A stretch of 44,302 nucleotides of DNA from the NCBI GenBank assembly GCA_947648875.1, contig CANSPM010000032.1:1-44302 (forward strand), in the 5' to 3' direction. This DNA comes from an uncultured Lachnospiraceae bacterium. GTDB lineage: Bacteria; Bacillota; Clostridia; Lachnospirales; Lachnospiraceae. Below the pieces are notes generated by a model. The model did no database searches. It saw only the letters and a list, made by a program, of their open reading frames with translations, and was not told the origin of the DNA. This document shows positions 7,702 to 16,908 of the stretch, one piece after another; position 1 is the stretch's first letter, and every line of letters starts with the position of its first letter. A program made the position numbers and the translations under genes.

Positions 7702-8166
7702 ATGCAGGAGAAACTTTTTACGATACGGGCGATGACAGCGGGGGATTACCCGGGGCTATATGCTCTGTGGATGACCATCAAGGGGTTTGGCATACGCAGT
7801 CTGGATGATTCCCGGGAGGGAGTGGAAAGGTTTTTAAAAAGAAACCCTGACAGCAGCGTGGTAGCTGTGAACCGGGAGGGGGTCGTGGTAGGCGGCATTC
7901 TCTGTGGACATGACGGCAGAAGGGGCTGCCTGTATCATGTCTGCGTGCGGGAAGATTATAGACGGCTGGGGATCGGAAAAGCTATGGTAGTGCATTGTAT
8001 GAATGCGTTGAAAGAAGAGGGAATCAACAAGGTGAGTCTGATTGCCTTTACTCGCAACGATGTGGGCAACGCTTTCTGGAATACCATAGGCTGGACAAAA
8101 CGGCTGGATCTGAATTACTACGACTTTACGTTAAACGAGGCTAATATTACGGCATTCAACCAATAA
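7702..8166 (+). CDS. GNAT family N-acetyltransferase
   Basis: A 154-residue single-domain GNAT enzyme that would transfer an acetyl group from acetyl-CoA to an amine. Visible are TIRAMTAGDYPGLYALW (first strand and helix), the acetyl-CoA pyrophosphate loop YRRLGIGKAM (motif A) and the C-terminal AFWNTIGW. The start at 7702 was chosen because GGAAGGAAAAGG precedes it; in-frame ATGs at 7651 and 7684 would only add a tail before the domain. It sits between argC and argJ, so a role near glutamate acetylation (ArgA-like) is conceivable, but ArgJ normally provides this. The substrate is unknown. Confidence 0.85.
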   Translation: MQEKLFTIRAMTAGDYPGLYALWMTIKGFGIRSLDDSREGVERFLKRNPDSSVVAVNREGVVVGGILCGHDGRRGCLYHVCVREDYRRLGIGKAMVVHCMNALKEEGINKVSLIAFTRNDVGNAFWNTIGWTKRLDLNYYDFTLNEANITAFNQ

Positions 8167-8286
8167 GAAAACCTTGTTTGCGCGGATTTATCCTGTATTA
8201 GCAGCGGAGAAGGCCCCGGCGGGCGGAATGGGAACACAGGGGCGGACGTAAAGGCAGGGGTATGTATTATTTTAAGGAGAACGTAT

Positions 8287-9510
8287 ATGAAACAGATTGA
8301 CGGCGGCGTGACCGCAGCGAAGGGATTTGAGGCCGCAGGAGCGGAGGCGGCGGTGAAATATCAGAACAGGAAGGACATGGCGCTGATTTACAGCACTTCT
8401 CCCTGTCGGGTGGCGGGTACCTTTACCAGCAATGTGGTGAAGGCGGCGCCGGTGAAATGGGATCAGAATGTGGTGGCCAGATCTCCGTTTGCCCAGGCGG
8501 TGGTGGTCAATTCCGGTATTGCCAATGCCTGTACGGGTCAGGCGGGCATGGACTGCTGCCGCGCGGAGGCGGAGCATGCGGGCAGGGTGCTGGGTATTCC
8601 GGCGGAGGCGGTGTTGGTGGCTTCCACGGGCGTCATCGGTATGGCCATGCCTGTGGAGCGGCTTTGTATGGGGATAGATAAATTGGCAGCCGCCAGGGCC
8701 CACACCCGGGAAGCGGCTCTGGCCGCTGCCCAGGCCATCATGACTACCGATACCGTTTCCAAAGAAATTGCGGTGGAAATGCAGATTGGCGGGCAGACCG
8801 TGACCATTGGCGGCATGTGCAAGGGGTCCGGCATGATTCATCCCAATATGTGTACCATGCTGGCGTTTTTGACCACGGACGCGAATATTTCCAAGGAGAT
8901 GCTGCAGCGGGCAGTCAGCTCTGCGGTGGTGGACTCTTTCAATATGATTTCGGTGGACGGAGACACTTCCACCAACGATACATTGTTGGTGCTGGCCAAC
9001 GGTCAGGCGGGTAACAAGGAGATCTGCGATGAGGGAGCGGACTATGATGCTTTCTGTCAGGCGCTGGATTTTATCACGGTCTATCTGGCTCGGAAGATGG
9101 CGGGGGACGGAGAGGGAGCAACCTGCCTGTTTGAGGCAAAAGTGATCGGCGCGGATAACAGGGAAAATGCCCGCATCCTGGCAAAGTCCGTAATTTGTTC
9201 CTCTCTTAGCAAGGCGGCAATCTATGGACATGACTGCAATTTTGGCCGTTTCCTGTGTGCTCTGGGTTACAGTGGCGTCAGCTTTGATCCGGACAGGGTG
9301 GATCTATGGTTCCAGAGCCAGGAGGGCAAGGCGGTGGTATACACCCAGGGAAGTCCCGTCGCCTACAGCGAGGAGGAGGCCACCAGGATTCTATCCGCCC
9401 CGGAGGTCACTGTGGTGGCAGACATGCACATGGGGGATGCCCAGGCCACAGCCTGGGGATGCGATCTCAGCTATGACTATGTTAAGATCAATGCAGACTA
9501 TCGCTCGTGA
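8287..9510 (+). CDS. argJ: glutamate N-acetyltransferase (ornithine acetyltransferase)
   Basis: Transfers acetyl from N-acetylornithine to glutamate, recycling the acetyl group; bifunctional members also acetylate glutamate from acetyl-CoA. The 407-residue product carries the self-cleavage region KGSGMIHPNMCTMLAF. The new N-terminal nucleophile would be Thr190; the residue before it is Cys where many homologs have Ala. NSGIANACTG, VASTGVIG and the C-terminal AWGCDLSYDYVKINADY are typical. TAAGGAGAACGTAT supports the start. Whether it is mono- or bifunctional cannot be read from the sequence; no separate argE is seen here. Confidence 0.96.
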   Translation: MKQIDGGVTAAKGFEAAGAEAAVKYQNRKDMALIYSTSPCRVAGTFTSNVVKAAPVKWDQNVVARSPFAQAVVVNSGIANACTGQAGMDCCRAEAEHAGRVLGIPAEAVLVASTGVIGMAMPVERLCMGIDKLAAARAHTREAALAAAQAIMTTDTVSKEIAVEMQIGGQTVTIGGMCKGSGMIHPNMCTMLAFLTTDANISKEMLQRAVSSAVVDSFNMISVDGDTSTNDTLLVLANGQAGNKEICDEGADYDAFCQALDFITVYLARKMAGDGEGATCLFEAKVIGADNRENARILAKSVICSSLSKAAIYGHDCNFGRFLCALGYSGVSFDPDRVDLWFQSQEGKAVVYTQGSPVAYSEEEATRILSAPEVTVVADMHMGDAQATAWGCDLSYDYVKINADYRS

Positions 9511-9847
9511 GGCTTAAGAACGGCGACTGTGTTCCTGATATAAAACGTCCGGCGGGCAAGTATGAAAGGCCCCTGGCGCAGATCCGAAAGGCGCTGAAAT
9601 GCGGATTGTGTAATATCTGTGTGGCGTGCGGCGGAGAAGTCCGTTCCCGGAACAAAATCGAAATCGGATTGACTGCCGTAAAAGGAAAGGAGCCATTTTA
9701 CGTGAGATGGGGATTTCCTGGTGTGCTACGGGAATGAAAGAGTGGATGGAGATTGTATAGCGGCAAATGTGTCGGATCGCCCTTCCCGGGAGTGGGATTG
9801 TGGCGTTATATTTATAGAGACTGAACATAAAACGAGGGAGAAAACAT
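9511..9847 (+). other. 337-nt gap between argJ and the flavodiiron gene
   Basis: A 76-codon frame beginning with GTG at 9507, overlapping the argJ stop, contains a CGLCNICVACGG cysteine cluster. It has no ribosome binding site of its own and resembles no family I know, so I do not call it a gene. No clear promoter or terminator was found. The flavodiiron gene has its ribosome binding site (CGAGGGAG) at the end of the gap. Confidence 0.3.
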
Positions 9848-11017
9848 ATGAGCAGTATAAGTATATCGGATGCCGTGCGGTACATCGGCTGTGATGATCA
9901 TGAGATTGACCTGTTTGAGAGCCAGTACAGGGTGCCCCACGGGGTATCCTACAACTCTTATCTGATTGTAGATGAGAAGACTGCCGTCATGGATACAGTG
10001 GACGCCAGGGCCACACAGGAGTGGTTTGCCAATCTGGAGCGTGAACTGGAGAATACATCCCGGCGCCAGCCGGACTATCTGGTGGTATCTCATCTGGAGC
10101 CAGACCATGCCGCCAATATTCAGAGAGTCTGCGAGAAATACCCACAGATTAAGCTGGTGGGCAGCGCCAAGACTTTTGCCATGTTGCCCCAGTTTTTTAC
10201 AATGGATTTCAGCGAACGCAAGATAGAGGTCAAGGAGGGAGACACTCTGTGTCTGGGCAGCCATACGCTTCACTTCTACATGGCTCCCATGGTACATTGG
10301 CCGGAGGTCATGATTACTTATGAAAGCGCGGAAAAGATCCTGTTCTCTGCGGACGGCTTCGGCAAATTCGGCACATTGGATACCCGGGAGGACTGGGACT
10401 GTGAAGCCCGCCGTTACTATATGAATATCGTGGGCAAATATGGGGCGCCGGTACAGGCTCTGTTAAAGAAAGCGGCGACGCTGGACATTCAGACCATCTG
10501 CCCACTCCATGGTCCGGTTCTGAAGGAAAATCTGGCGCATTATATGGAAAAATATGAGATCTGGTCGAGCTATCGCCCGGAGAATGAGGGGGTTACCATC
10601 GCCTATGCCTCGATCCATGGCAATACGGCGTTGGCCGCCAGAGAATTAGCGGCCCTGCTTGAGAAAAAGGGACAGAAAGTGTCCGTATTTGATCTGGCCA
10701 GGGACGATATGGCGGAGGCGGTGGAAGACGCTTTCCGCTATGACAGACTGGTGCTGGCGGCAGCCACCTACGATGGCGGTCTGTTTCCTTGTATGGAGGA
10801 TTTTCTCTATCATCTGAAACTGAAAAATTATCAGAAAAGGACGGTGGGAATCCTGGAGAACGGCTCCTGGGCACCTCTGGCAGGGAAGCTGATGAGAGAG
10901 TATGTGGAAAGTTTCAAAGACTGTGTATTGACGGAGCCGGTGGTGACGATTAGATCCGTCTTGAACGCTGCCAGCCGGGAGCAGATGGAGCAGTTGGCCC
11001 GGGTGCTGACAAAATGA
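9848..11017 (+). CDS. flavodiiron protein (FprA-type A-type flavoprotein)
   Basis: Oxygen and/or nitric oxide reductase of anaerobes, cytoplasmic. The 389-residue protein has an N-terminal metallo-beta-lactamase domain with the diiron ligands in place: HLEPDH (His82, Glu84, Asp86, His87), His150 in APMVHWPE, Asp169 in SADGFG and His221 in CPLHGP. The C-terminal flavodoxin domain (from about residue 248) has the FMN-binding YASIHGNT and later AAATYDGG and ENGSW. No fused rubredoxin or flavin reductase domain is present, so electrons must come from separate proteins. It lies between argJ and argB with gaps of 337 and 224 nt on either side, suggesting it may be transcribed on its own. Natural substrate (O2 or NO) is undetermined. 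Confidence 0.93.
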   Translation: MSSISISDAVRYIGCDDHEIDLFESQYRVPHGVSYNSYLIVDEKTAVMDTVDARATQEWFANLERELENTSRRQPDYLVVSHLEPDHAANIQRVCEKYPQIKLVGSAKTFAMLPQFFTMDFSERKIEVKEGDTLCLGSHTLHFYMAPMVHWPEVMITYESAEKILFSADGFGKFGTLDTREDWDCEARRYYMNIVGKYGAPVQALLKKAATLDIQTICPLHGPVLKENLAHYMEKYEIWSSYRPENEGVTIAYASIHGNTALAARELAALLEKKGQKVSVFDLARDDMAEAVEDAFRYDRLVLAAATYDGGLFPCMEDFLYHLKLKNYQKRTVGILENGSWAPLAGKLMREYVESFKDCVLTEPVVTIRSVLNAASREQMEQLARVLTK

Positions 11018-11145
11018 GGACAGTATGAAGACATTGTGGCGGACTGGACCGTCAGCCAATTGTTTTAGATATCGGGGGACTGTCTGAAAATCATATACAG
11101 CAGGGTTAGAGCTTCCGCTAGACCAGAAGCGATGAGAGAAGGAGA

Positions 11146-11217
11146 ATGAAAAACTATTGCGCCCATGGGACCGTGGATTCAGTTCGTGAGTTGGGAAAGA
11201 CAATAAAGGGTTTATAA
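11146..11217 (+). CDS. short ORF (possible leader peptide) upstream of argB
   Basis: A 23-codon ORF beginning MKNYCAHGTVDSVRELG, with an excellent ribosome binding site (AGAAGGAG) five to six bases before its ATG. It ends 24 nt before argB. It has one Arg codon, which is too few for classical attenuation. It could be a short translated leader or chance. No family recognised. Confidence 0.3.
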   Translation: MKNYCAHGTVDSVRELGKTIKGL

Positions 11218-11241
11218 CATTAGGAAGGAATATTCGCAGAC

Positions 11242-12138
11242 ATGGAAAAGGATATGGAACTGGTAATGCACAAGGCGGAGACCTTGATTGAAGCATTACC
11301 ATACATTCAGAAATTTAACCGTAAGATTATTGTGGTTAAATACGGCGGGAGCGCCATGAGTAACCAGGAACTGCAAAAAAATGTCATTAAGGATGTGACG
11401 CTCTTAAAACTGGTTGGATTCAAACCCATCATCGTCCACGGGGGCGGCAAGGAGATCAGCCGCTGGGTGGGAAAAGTGGGCAAGGAGGCTCAGTTTATTA
11501 ATGGACTGCGTGTCACTGATGCGGAGACCATGGAACTTGCGGAGATGGTGCTTGGCAAGGTAAATAAGGATCTGGTAACCATGGTGCAGGAGCTGGGTGT
11601 CAAGGCTGTGGGTATCAGCGGAAAGGACGGCGGTCTGCTAACAGTGGAGAAAAAGTACGCAGACGGCCAGGATATCGGCTTTGTGGGCAATATCACCGAG
11701 GTGAATCCCAAGGTGCTCTATGATCTGCTTGAAAAAGATTTTTTGCCCATTGTGGCGCCCATCGGACTGGATCAACATTTTCAGACCTATAATATTAACG
11801 CGGATGACGCGGCCTGCGCCATTGCAAAGGCGGTGGGAGCGGACAAGCTGGTTTTCCTGACCGATATAGAGGGGCTGTATAAGGACATAAACGATAAGTC
11901 CAGCTTTATCTCACGGTTGTCCGCTTCGGAGGCGGATGCCCTTATAAGCGGTGGTTTTATTGGCGGCGGTATGCTGCCCAAGCTGGGAAACTGTACCTCA
12001 GCCATCAGAAGCGGCGTAAACAGGGTTCACATTTTGGACGGTCGGGTGCCTCACAGTCTGTTGCTGGAGATTTTTACCAATAATGGGGTGGGTACGGCTA
12101 TCATAAATGACGAGGAAATCGGAGGAATGCCCCAATGA
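11242..12138 (+). CDS. argB: acetylglutamate kinase
   Basis: Phosphorylates N-acetylglutamate with ATP, the second step of arginine synthesis and, in many bacteria using ArgJ, the arginine-inhibited step. The 298-residue product shows VVKYGGSAM (phosphate-binding Lys and Gly-rich loop), [32 protein letters not shown] and the C-terminal GGGMLPKL. All are standard amino-acid-kinase family motifs. GGAAGG lies somewhat far (13 nt) from the ATG at 11242; an alternative start four codons later (11254) is possible. Its last four bases overlap argD (ATGA), so the two are translationally coupled. Confidence 0.96.
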   Translation: MEKDMELVMHKAETLIEALPYIQKFNRKIIVVKYGGSAMSNQELQKNVIKDVTLLKLVGFKPIIVHGGGKEISRWVGKVGKEAQFINGLRVTDAETMELAEMVLGKVNKDLVTMVQELGVKAVGISGKDGGLLTVEKKYADGQDIGFVGNITEVNPKVLYDLLEKDFLPIVAPIGLDQHFQTYNINADDAACAIAKAVGADKLVFLTDIEGLYKDINDKSSFISRLSASEADALISGGFIGGGMLPKLGNCTSAIRSGVNRVHILDGRVPHSLLLEIFTNNGVGTAIINDEEIGGMPQ

Positions 12139-13325
12139 TGATGGAATATATCGAAGAGGCGGAAAAGGCGTTGCTTCATACCTATAACCGCTATCAGGTG
12201 GTGCTTGAAAAGGGTGATGGCGTATATCTCTATGACATGGAGGGAAAGAGATATCTGGATTTCGTGTCCGGAATCGCTGTGTTTGCCCTGGGATACAACA
12301 ATAAGGCGTACAATGATGCATTGAAGGGTCAAATTGACAAGCTGATTCATACTTCAAACTATTATTACAATGTGCCGGCCATTGAGGCAGCCAGAAAGAT
12401 CAAGGCGGTGTCCGGCATGGACAGGGTCTTTTTTACCAACTCCGGAGCAGAGGCTGTGGAGGGAGCCATCAAAGCGGCCAGAAAGTATGCGTACTTAAAG
12501 GATGGGTGTACGGATCATGAGATTATTGCCATGGAACATTCCTTTCATGGCAGAACCATGGGGGCTCTTTCCGTGACGGGCAATCCCAAATATCGGGAGG
12601 CGTTTGAGCCCATGATCGGAAATATCCGTTTTGCTACTTTGAATGACTATGACAGCGTGCTCGCCCAAGTGACGGACAAGACCTGTGCTATTATCCTGGA
12701 GACTGTTCAGGGAGAAGGGGGAATCTTTCCTGCGGAGGAGGATTTTCTGAAAAAACTGCGGCGGCTCTGTGATGAGAGGGATATTCTTCTGATCCTGGAT
12801 GAGATCCAGTGCGGAATGGGCCGCACCGGTTATATGTTTGCATGGCAGCGTTTTGGCGTGAAGCCGGATATCATGACCACTGCTAAGGCGCTGGGCTGTG
12901 GTGTGCCGGTGGGTGCTTTTCTGATGACGGAGCGGGTGGCATCCAGTTCCCTGACGGCGGGCGATCACGGAACCACTTACGGGGGCAATCCCCTGGCTGC
13001 CGCAGCGATCTGCAAGGTGTTGGATCTGTTTGAAGAGCAGAAGGTTCTGGAGAATGTGAGAGAGATTGGCCCATATCTGGCGGAAAAGCTGGAGGAACTG
13101 ACATGTAAGCACGACTGTATAGAAACGCATCGAGGTGTGGGACTCATGCAGGGACTGGTATTCCGTAAACCTGTGGGAGAAATCATTCACAAGGCTCTGC
13201 ATCAGGGATTGATTCTGATCAATGCGGGTACCCATATTATTCGTTTTGTTCCCGCGCTGGTCATCGGCAGGACGGATGTGGATACCATGATTGAGATACT
13301 GGATGGCTGTATTGAGGATCATTAG
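12135..13325 (+). CDS. argD: acetylornithine aminotransferase
   Basis: PLP enzyme converting N-acetylglutamate semialdehyde to N-acetylornithine with glutamate as amino donor. The 396-residue class III aminotransferase has [38 protein letters not shown] (PLP-binding Asp) and Lys251 in TTAKALGCG as the Schiff-base lysine. [12 protein letters not shown] follows. Three ATGs stand in a row at the start; the first overlaps the argB stop. It ends the arginine cluster; argF and argH are not in the window. Confidence 0.95.
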   Translation: MMMEYIEEAEKALLHTYNRYQVVLEKGDGVYLYDMEGKRYLDFVSGIAVFALGYNNKAYNDALKGQIDKLIHTSNYYYNVPAIEAARKIKAVSGMDRVFFTNSGAEAVEGAIKAARKYAYLKDGCTDHEIIAMEHSFHGRTMGALSVTGNPKYREAFEPMIGNIRFATLNDYDSVLAQVTDKTCAIILETVQGEGGIFPAEEDFLKKLRRLCDERDILLILDEIQCGMGRTGYMFAWQRFGVKPDIMTTAKALGCGVPVGAFLMTERVASSSLTAGDHGTTYGGNPLAAAAICKVLDLFEEQKVLENVREIGPYLAEKLEELTCKHDCIETHRGVGLMQGLVFRKPVGEIIHKALHQGLILINAGTHIIRFVPALVIGRTDVDTMIEILDGCIEDH

Positions 13326-13372
13326 AAGTCGGTTCTGCGAGAGAGGGAACGCTGATAAGAAGAGAGGATATT

Positions 13373-14809
13373 ATGCATTTTACCAAGAGAATTATGGCGG
13401 TCTTGCTGGTGGGAGCGTTGGCGGCGGGACTCTATGCCGGCAGCTTCATCGACTGGGGCAGTGAAGATGTGCAGGAGAACCCGCTGGCGTTTTTGAATCA
13501 AAAGGAGACGATACGAATCTGGTATGGAGACGAAGCGCTGACGGATTACATCAGCAGGGCGGCAGTGGCTTTTGGGGATGCCCACAATGTGCGGGTGCTT
13601 CCCTATTACAGAGCGGAAAGCGATTATCTGGAGACCATAAACAGAGCCACCTTCAGTGGTGAGGAGGAGGCGCTGGCGATGCCGGACGTTTATCTGATCA
13701 GTCATGAACTGTTGGAGAAAGCCTATCTGGCCGGACTGGCTGTGCCGGTGGAGGACGCGGCGGGAGTGATGGACAATGCCCACTTTCCCAGAGCGGCCCT
13801 GTCTGCGGTGACATACCATGACAAGCTGGTGGCGTATCCCCTTTATTATGAGACCAGTGCCCTGCTCTACAATGAGACTTATCTGCGTGAATGGGCTCGG
13901 CAGCAGGCGGGAAAAGCGGATTCGACCGGCGGCGTTGACGGCGAAGAGGGGGAGTTCGAGGAATTGGACGAACTTCCAGACGAGGAGAACCCTCTGGTAG
14001 AATATGATGAAGAAACACTGGCGCTGCGAGAGGAGCAGTTTTTGGCGCGGGCAGTTCCGGCCACTGTGAGCGATATACTACAGATTGCGGACAGTTTTGA
14101 TCTTCCGGATACGGTGGAAGGAATTTTTTCCTGGGATGTTTCGGATATTTTTTATAACTATTGTTATGTGGGCAATTATATGAATATGGGAGGAGAGGCA
14201 GGGGACGACAGAAACCAGATTGATATATACAACCAGGAAGCCATTGCGAGCCTGGAGATATACCAGAGTCTGAATCAATTCTTTTCCATTGATTCTTCCA
14301 CGGTGAATTATGATTCGGTTATGCGGGATTTCCTGGATGGCAAGTTGGTATTTACCATAGCCACTACGGACGCGGCGGCGGTTTTGGCGCAGGCCAGAGA
14401 GGAGGGGAGTTTCCCCTATGACTATGGAGTGGCGCTGATGCCCGACCCCAGCGGTGAACTGGTGGGCAGATCAATGTCGGTGACCAGTGCGGTAGCCATA
14501 AACGGCTATTCGGAGCATCAGGAACTGGCCAATGCCTTTGCTGCCTATCTGGTGGACGGCTATGCCGGGAACCTGTACGAGCAGACAGGAAAAACATCGG
14601 CCAACAGGAACGTAAATCAGGATAACGGCGCGTTGCAGATGTTTCTGGCTGAGTATGAGGACAGTATGCCTCTGCCAAAGTTGATGGAGGCCAGCAACTA
14701 CTGGATACAGCTGGAGGTGTTGTTCGCCAAAGTATGGAATGGAGAGAACGTGAGCAGTATGGTGGAACAGCTGGACCAGCAGATGCGTACGCAGCTTGTC
14801 AAAAACTGA
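13373..14809 (+). CDS. extracellular solute-binding protein (family 1), orphan
   Basis: A 478-residue exported protein resembling ABC-transporter sugar-binding proteins. The N-terminus has a charged start and hydrophobic stretch (about residues 5-22), but no cysteine lipobox, so it is either released after signal peptidase I cleavage or stays anchored by the uncleaved segment. Typical family features are IRIWYGDEAL at the start of the mature domain, LVAYPLYYETSALLYN, and GVALMPDPSGE near the C-terminus. Residues 181-223 form a strongly acidic Glu/Asp-rich insertion not usual for the family. No permease or ATPase genes are adjacent, so the cognate transporter, if any, lies elsewhere. Ligand unknown. 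Confidence 0.8.
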   Translation: MHFTKRIMAVLLVGALAAGLYAGSFIDWGSEDVQENPLAFLNQKETIRIWYGDEALTDYISRAAVAFGDAHNVRVLPYYRAESDYLETINRATFSGEEEALAMPDVYLISHELLEKAYLAGLAVPVEDAAGVMDNAHFPRAALSAVTYHDKLVAYPLYYETSALLYNETYLREWARQQAGKADSTGGVDGEEGEFEELDELPDEENPLVEYDEETLALREEQFLARAVPATVSDILQIADSFDLPDTVEGIFSWDVSDIFYNYCYVGNYMNMGGEAGDDRNQIDIYNQEAIASLEIYQSLNQFFSIDSSTVNYDSVMRDFLDGKLVFTIATTDAAAVLAQAREEGSFPYDYGVALMPDPSGELVGRSMSVTSAVAINGYSEHQELANAFAAYLVDGYAGNLYEQTGKTSANRNVNQDNGALQMFLAEYEDSMPLPKLMEASNYWIQLEVLFAKVWNGENVSSMVEQLDQQMRTQLVKN

Positions 14810-14884
14810 ATATTTTTGCATACACAACCAATCATCAGGATATCCTATGTAACAACAGCATATTCTCGAACGGTGAGAGGAGGA

Positions 14885-14983
14885 ATGTTTGTACGCGCGA
14901 ATTTTCAAATATTCTTCGTTCAGATCGGCAGGGACTACGCGAAACGGGAGACTATAGGATCTCCAACAGGAGGAACAAGATGA
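14885..14983 (+). CDS. short upstream ORF coupled to the DMT transporter gene
   Basis: A 32-codon ORF preceded by GAGAGGAGGA directly before the ATG. Its TGA overlaps the transporter ATG (ATGA at 14980-14983). The arrangement suggests translational coupling or a regulatory leader peptide. The peptide is basic and aromatic and matches nothing I know. The transporter also has its own ribosome binding site (ACAGGAGG) inside this ORF. Confidence 0.35.
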   Translation: MFVRANFQIFFVQIGRDYAKRETIGSPTGGTR

Positions 14984-15411
14984 TTGGTTTTTTTATTGCC
15001 CTGATTTCGGGAGCACTTATGAGTGTTCAGGGAGTTTTCAATACGCAGGTAACAAAAAGTTCCAGCATATGGGTGGCCAGTGCCTTTGTGCAGTTTACCG
15101 CGTTGCTGGTCTGTCTGGGAGCATGGCTGACTACGGACAGGAGCAGCCTGTTGGCACCGCTGAAAGTGGAGCCAAAATATATGCTGCTGGGGGGCGCAAT
15201 AGGCGCGTTTATCACCTATACGGTCATTAAGAGTATGGATGCCCTGGGGCCTGCCCGGGCGGTTATGCTGATTGTGGTTGCGCAGCTGCTGGTAGCCTAT
15301 GTGATCGAACTGCTGGGCTGGTTTGGCGTGGAAAAGCAGCCCTGGGATTGGCGGAAGGCCATAGGGATGACAATAGCGATCGCGGGTATTATTATTTTTA
15401 AGTGGAAGTGA
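14980..15411 (+). CDS. DMT superfamily YdcZ-type (DUF606) membrane protein
   Basis: A 143-residue protein made almost wholly of hydrophobic helices (about five), matching the short DUF606/YdcZ half-size drug/metabolite transporters: ALISGALMSVQGVFNTQV at the N-terminus, GGAIGAFITYTVIKSM in the middle, and IAIAGIIIFKWK at the end. Such proteins often act as pairs; only one is present here. The start at 14980 was chosen for its ACAGGAGG box; the long upstream in-frame extension lies over unrelated sequence. Substrate unknown. Confidence 0.85.
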   Translation: MIGFFIALISGALMSVQGVFNTQVTKSSSIWVASAFVQFTALLVCLGAWLTTDRSSLLAPLKVEPKYMLLGGAIGAFITYTVIKSMDALGPARAVMLIVVAQLLVAYVIELLGWFGVEKQPWDWRKAIGMTIAIAGIIIFKWK

Positions 15412-15451
15412 CGGATGGAAGAAAATTAAGTAATTTTTAAGCATTTCCCAC

Positions 15452-15480
15452 TTGTCAAGGGAAAATACTTCCTATACAAT
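15452..15480 (+). promoter_or_regulatory. promoter of the comEA/two-component cluster
   Basis: TTGTCA, 17-bp spacer, TACAAT. It lies about 50 nt before the comEA start and just after the transporter gene. A short TTTCCC/GGGAAA stem overlaps the -35. Confidence 0.65.
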
Positions 15481-15532
15481 AAATCTATCAGCATAGAGAG
15501 GCATTCTGAGTACCGCAAAAGGGAAAGGGACT

Positions 15533-16180
15533 ATGATGAGAAAACCAATTTGTAAGATAATTCTTGTGTGTTTTTGGATGTCGATGGCTTTAGGCGGCTG
15601 CGGTCGCAGCAAAGAGCTCCTGTATTTTGACCGGGAATCGCCGGATGGAATGTATACTCAGGATATGAGGGAGTATACGGATGCGTTTTCAAACGAGGAT
15701 TCTCCTGAAAGGGAACAAAAGTCTCCGTCGGAGTCCAGGCAGGACGCCCCAGCGGAGGCTGGCGCACAGATTTATGTGCATGTCTGCGGCCAGGTATGCC
15801 AGCCGGGAGTGGTGATGTTGCCCGAGGGGAGCCGGGCCTGGGAGGCTGTGGAAGCTGCTGGCGGGCTTGCCGATGGAGCCTGGGAGGCAGCGGTGAACCT
15901 GGCATCGGTGTTACAGGACGGGGAGAAACTGTATATCCCGGCGTTGGGCGAGGTTGTGGCACAGGAGGCCGGTGAGGCGGAGAGCGGACTGATTAATCTG
16001 AATACGGCGGATGCGGTCAGACTTCAGACCCTGCCCGGAATCGGCGAGAGCCGTGCGGGAGATATTTTGTCCTATCGAGAGAAAAACGGCGGTTTTCAAT
16101 CTGTGGAAGAGATTATGCAGGTGCCGGGCATCAAAGAGAGCACTTATGAGAAGATCAGGGATAAGATAACAGTAGATTGA
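15533..16180 (+). CDS. comEA: ComEA-like DNA-binding lipoprotein
   Basis: Competence-type DNA receptor at the outer face of the membrane that hands double-stranded DNA to the ComEC channel. The 215-residue protein has a lipoprotein signal (hydrophobic start with lipobox ALGGC, Cys23) where B. subtilis ComEA has a membrane anchor. A variable acidic segment, a SLBB domain (about 78-137, IYVHVCGQVCQPGV) and a C-terminal helix-hairpin-helix pair (about 150-213) follow. The latter includes LINLNTADAVRLQTLPGIG and VEEIMQVPGIKES, the DNA-binding hairpins. GGGAAAGGGA precedes the two possible start ATGs (15533 and 15536). It is followed within 30 nt by the response regulator and lies about 3.5 kb before comEC. 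Confidence 0.88.
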   Translation: MMRKPICKIILVCFWMSMALGGCGRSKELLYFDRESPDGMYTQDMREYTDAFSNEDSPEREQKSPSESRQDAPAEAGAQIYVHVCGQVCQPGVVMLPEGSRAWEAVEAAGGLADGAWEAAVNLASVLQDGEKLYIPALGEVVAQEAGEAESGLINLNTADAVRLQTLPGIGESRAGDILSYREKNGGFQSVEEIMQVPGIKESTYEKIRDKITVD

Positions 16181-16206
16181 GCATGAGGGGAAGGACGGTT
16201 GAAGGA

Positions 16207-16902
16207 ATGGCAGTAAAGAGGGCTTTGGTAGTGGATGACGAGAAACTGATCGTGAAGGGAATCCGGTTTAGCTTGGAGCAGGATGAGATGCAGGTGGACT
16301 GTGCCTATGATGGGGAGGAAGCTCTGGAGCTGGCCAAGGCCAACCGATATGATATAATTCTGCTGGATATTATGTTGCCCAAGCTGACGGGATTTGAGGT
16401 GTGCCAACAGATCAGAGAGTTTTCCAATGTTCCCATAATCATGCTGACTGCCAAAGGTGATGACATGGATAAGATCCTGGGGCTTGAGTACGGTGCGGAT
16501 GATTATATTACCAAGCCCTTCAATATCCTGGAAGTAAAGGCCAGAATCAAGGCCATCATGCGCCGTGTGGAGCCCAAGAAGGGACAGACACAGGCCCGCA
16601 AAGATCTGGTAAGCGGCGAAATGCGTCTGGACTGTGAGGGCAGACGGGCTTATATCGCAGGCAGGGAGATTGGACTGACTGCCAAGGAATTTGAGGTACT
16701 GGAACTGCTTATGACCAATCCCAACAAGGTATACAGCAGGGAGGCGCTGCTTAAGATTGTATGGGGGTCCGACTATCCGGGGGATGTGCGGACGGTGGAT
16801 GTACATATCAGGAGACTGCGGGAGAAGATAGAAAGCAATCCCAGTGAACCGCAGTATGTACACACTAAGTGGGGAGTAGGGTATTATTTTTACAATGTAT
16901 AA
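16207..16902 (+). CDS. OmpR/PhoB-family response regulator
   Basis: DNA-binding regulator activated by phosphorylation from the adjacent kinase. The 231-residue protein has an N-terminal receiver (Asp10-Asp11 acidic pocket, phospho-acceptor Asp54 in LLDIMLPKL, Lys103 in YITKPFN) and a C-terminal winged helix with VDVHIRRLREKIE and the terminal WGVGYYF. The start at 16207 (MAVKRALVVDDE) is preferred because AGGGGAAGG sits at a good distance and it gives the normal length; the frame extends upstream to the comEA stop. Six nt separate it from the kinase gene, so they are co-transcribed. Confidence 0.92.
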   Translation: MAVKRALVVDDEKLIVKGIRFSLEQDEMQVDCAYDGEEALELAKANRYDIILLDIMLPKLTGFEVCQQIREFSNVPIIMLTAKGDDMDKILGLEYGADDYITKPFNILEVKARIKAIMRRVEPKKGQTQARKDLVSGEMRLDCEGRRAYIAGREIGLTAKEFEVLELLMTNPNKVYSREALLKIVWGSDYPGDVRTVDVHIRRLREKIESNPSEPQYVHTKWGVGYYFYNV

Positions 16903-16908
16903 GCCAAT

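Noticed and set aside
8272..9231. 319-codon frame antisense to argJ
   Set aside because: Shadow of a GC-rich gene; Arg/His-rich, no ribosome binding site, no family resemblance.
9507..9737. 76-codon ORF with a CxxC-rich cluster after argJ
   Set aside because: GTG start overlapping the argJ stop, no ribosome binding site, and no recognisable family; kept only as a remark in the gap description.
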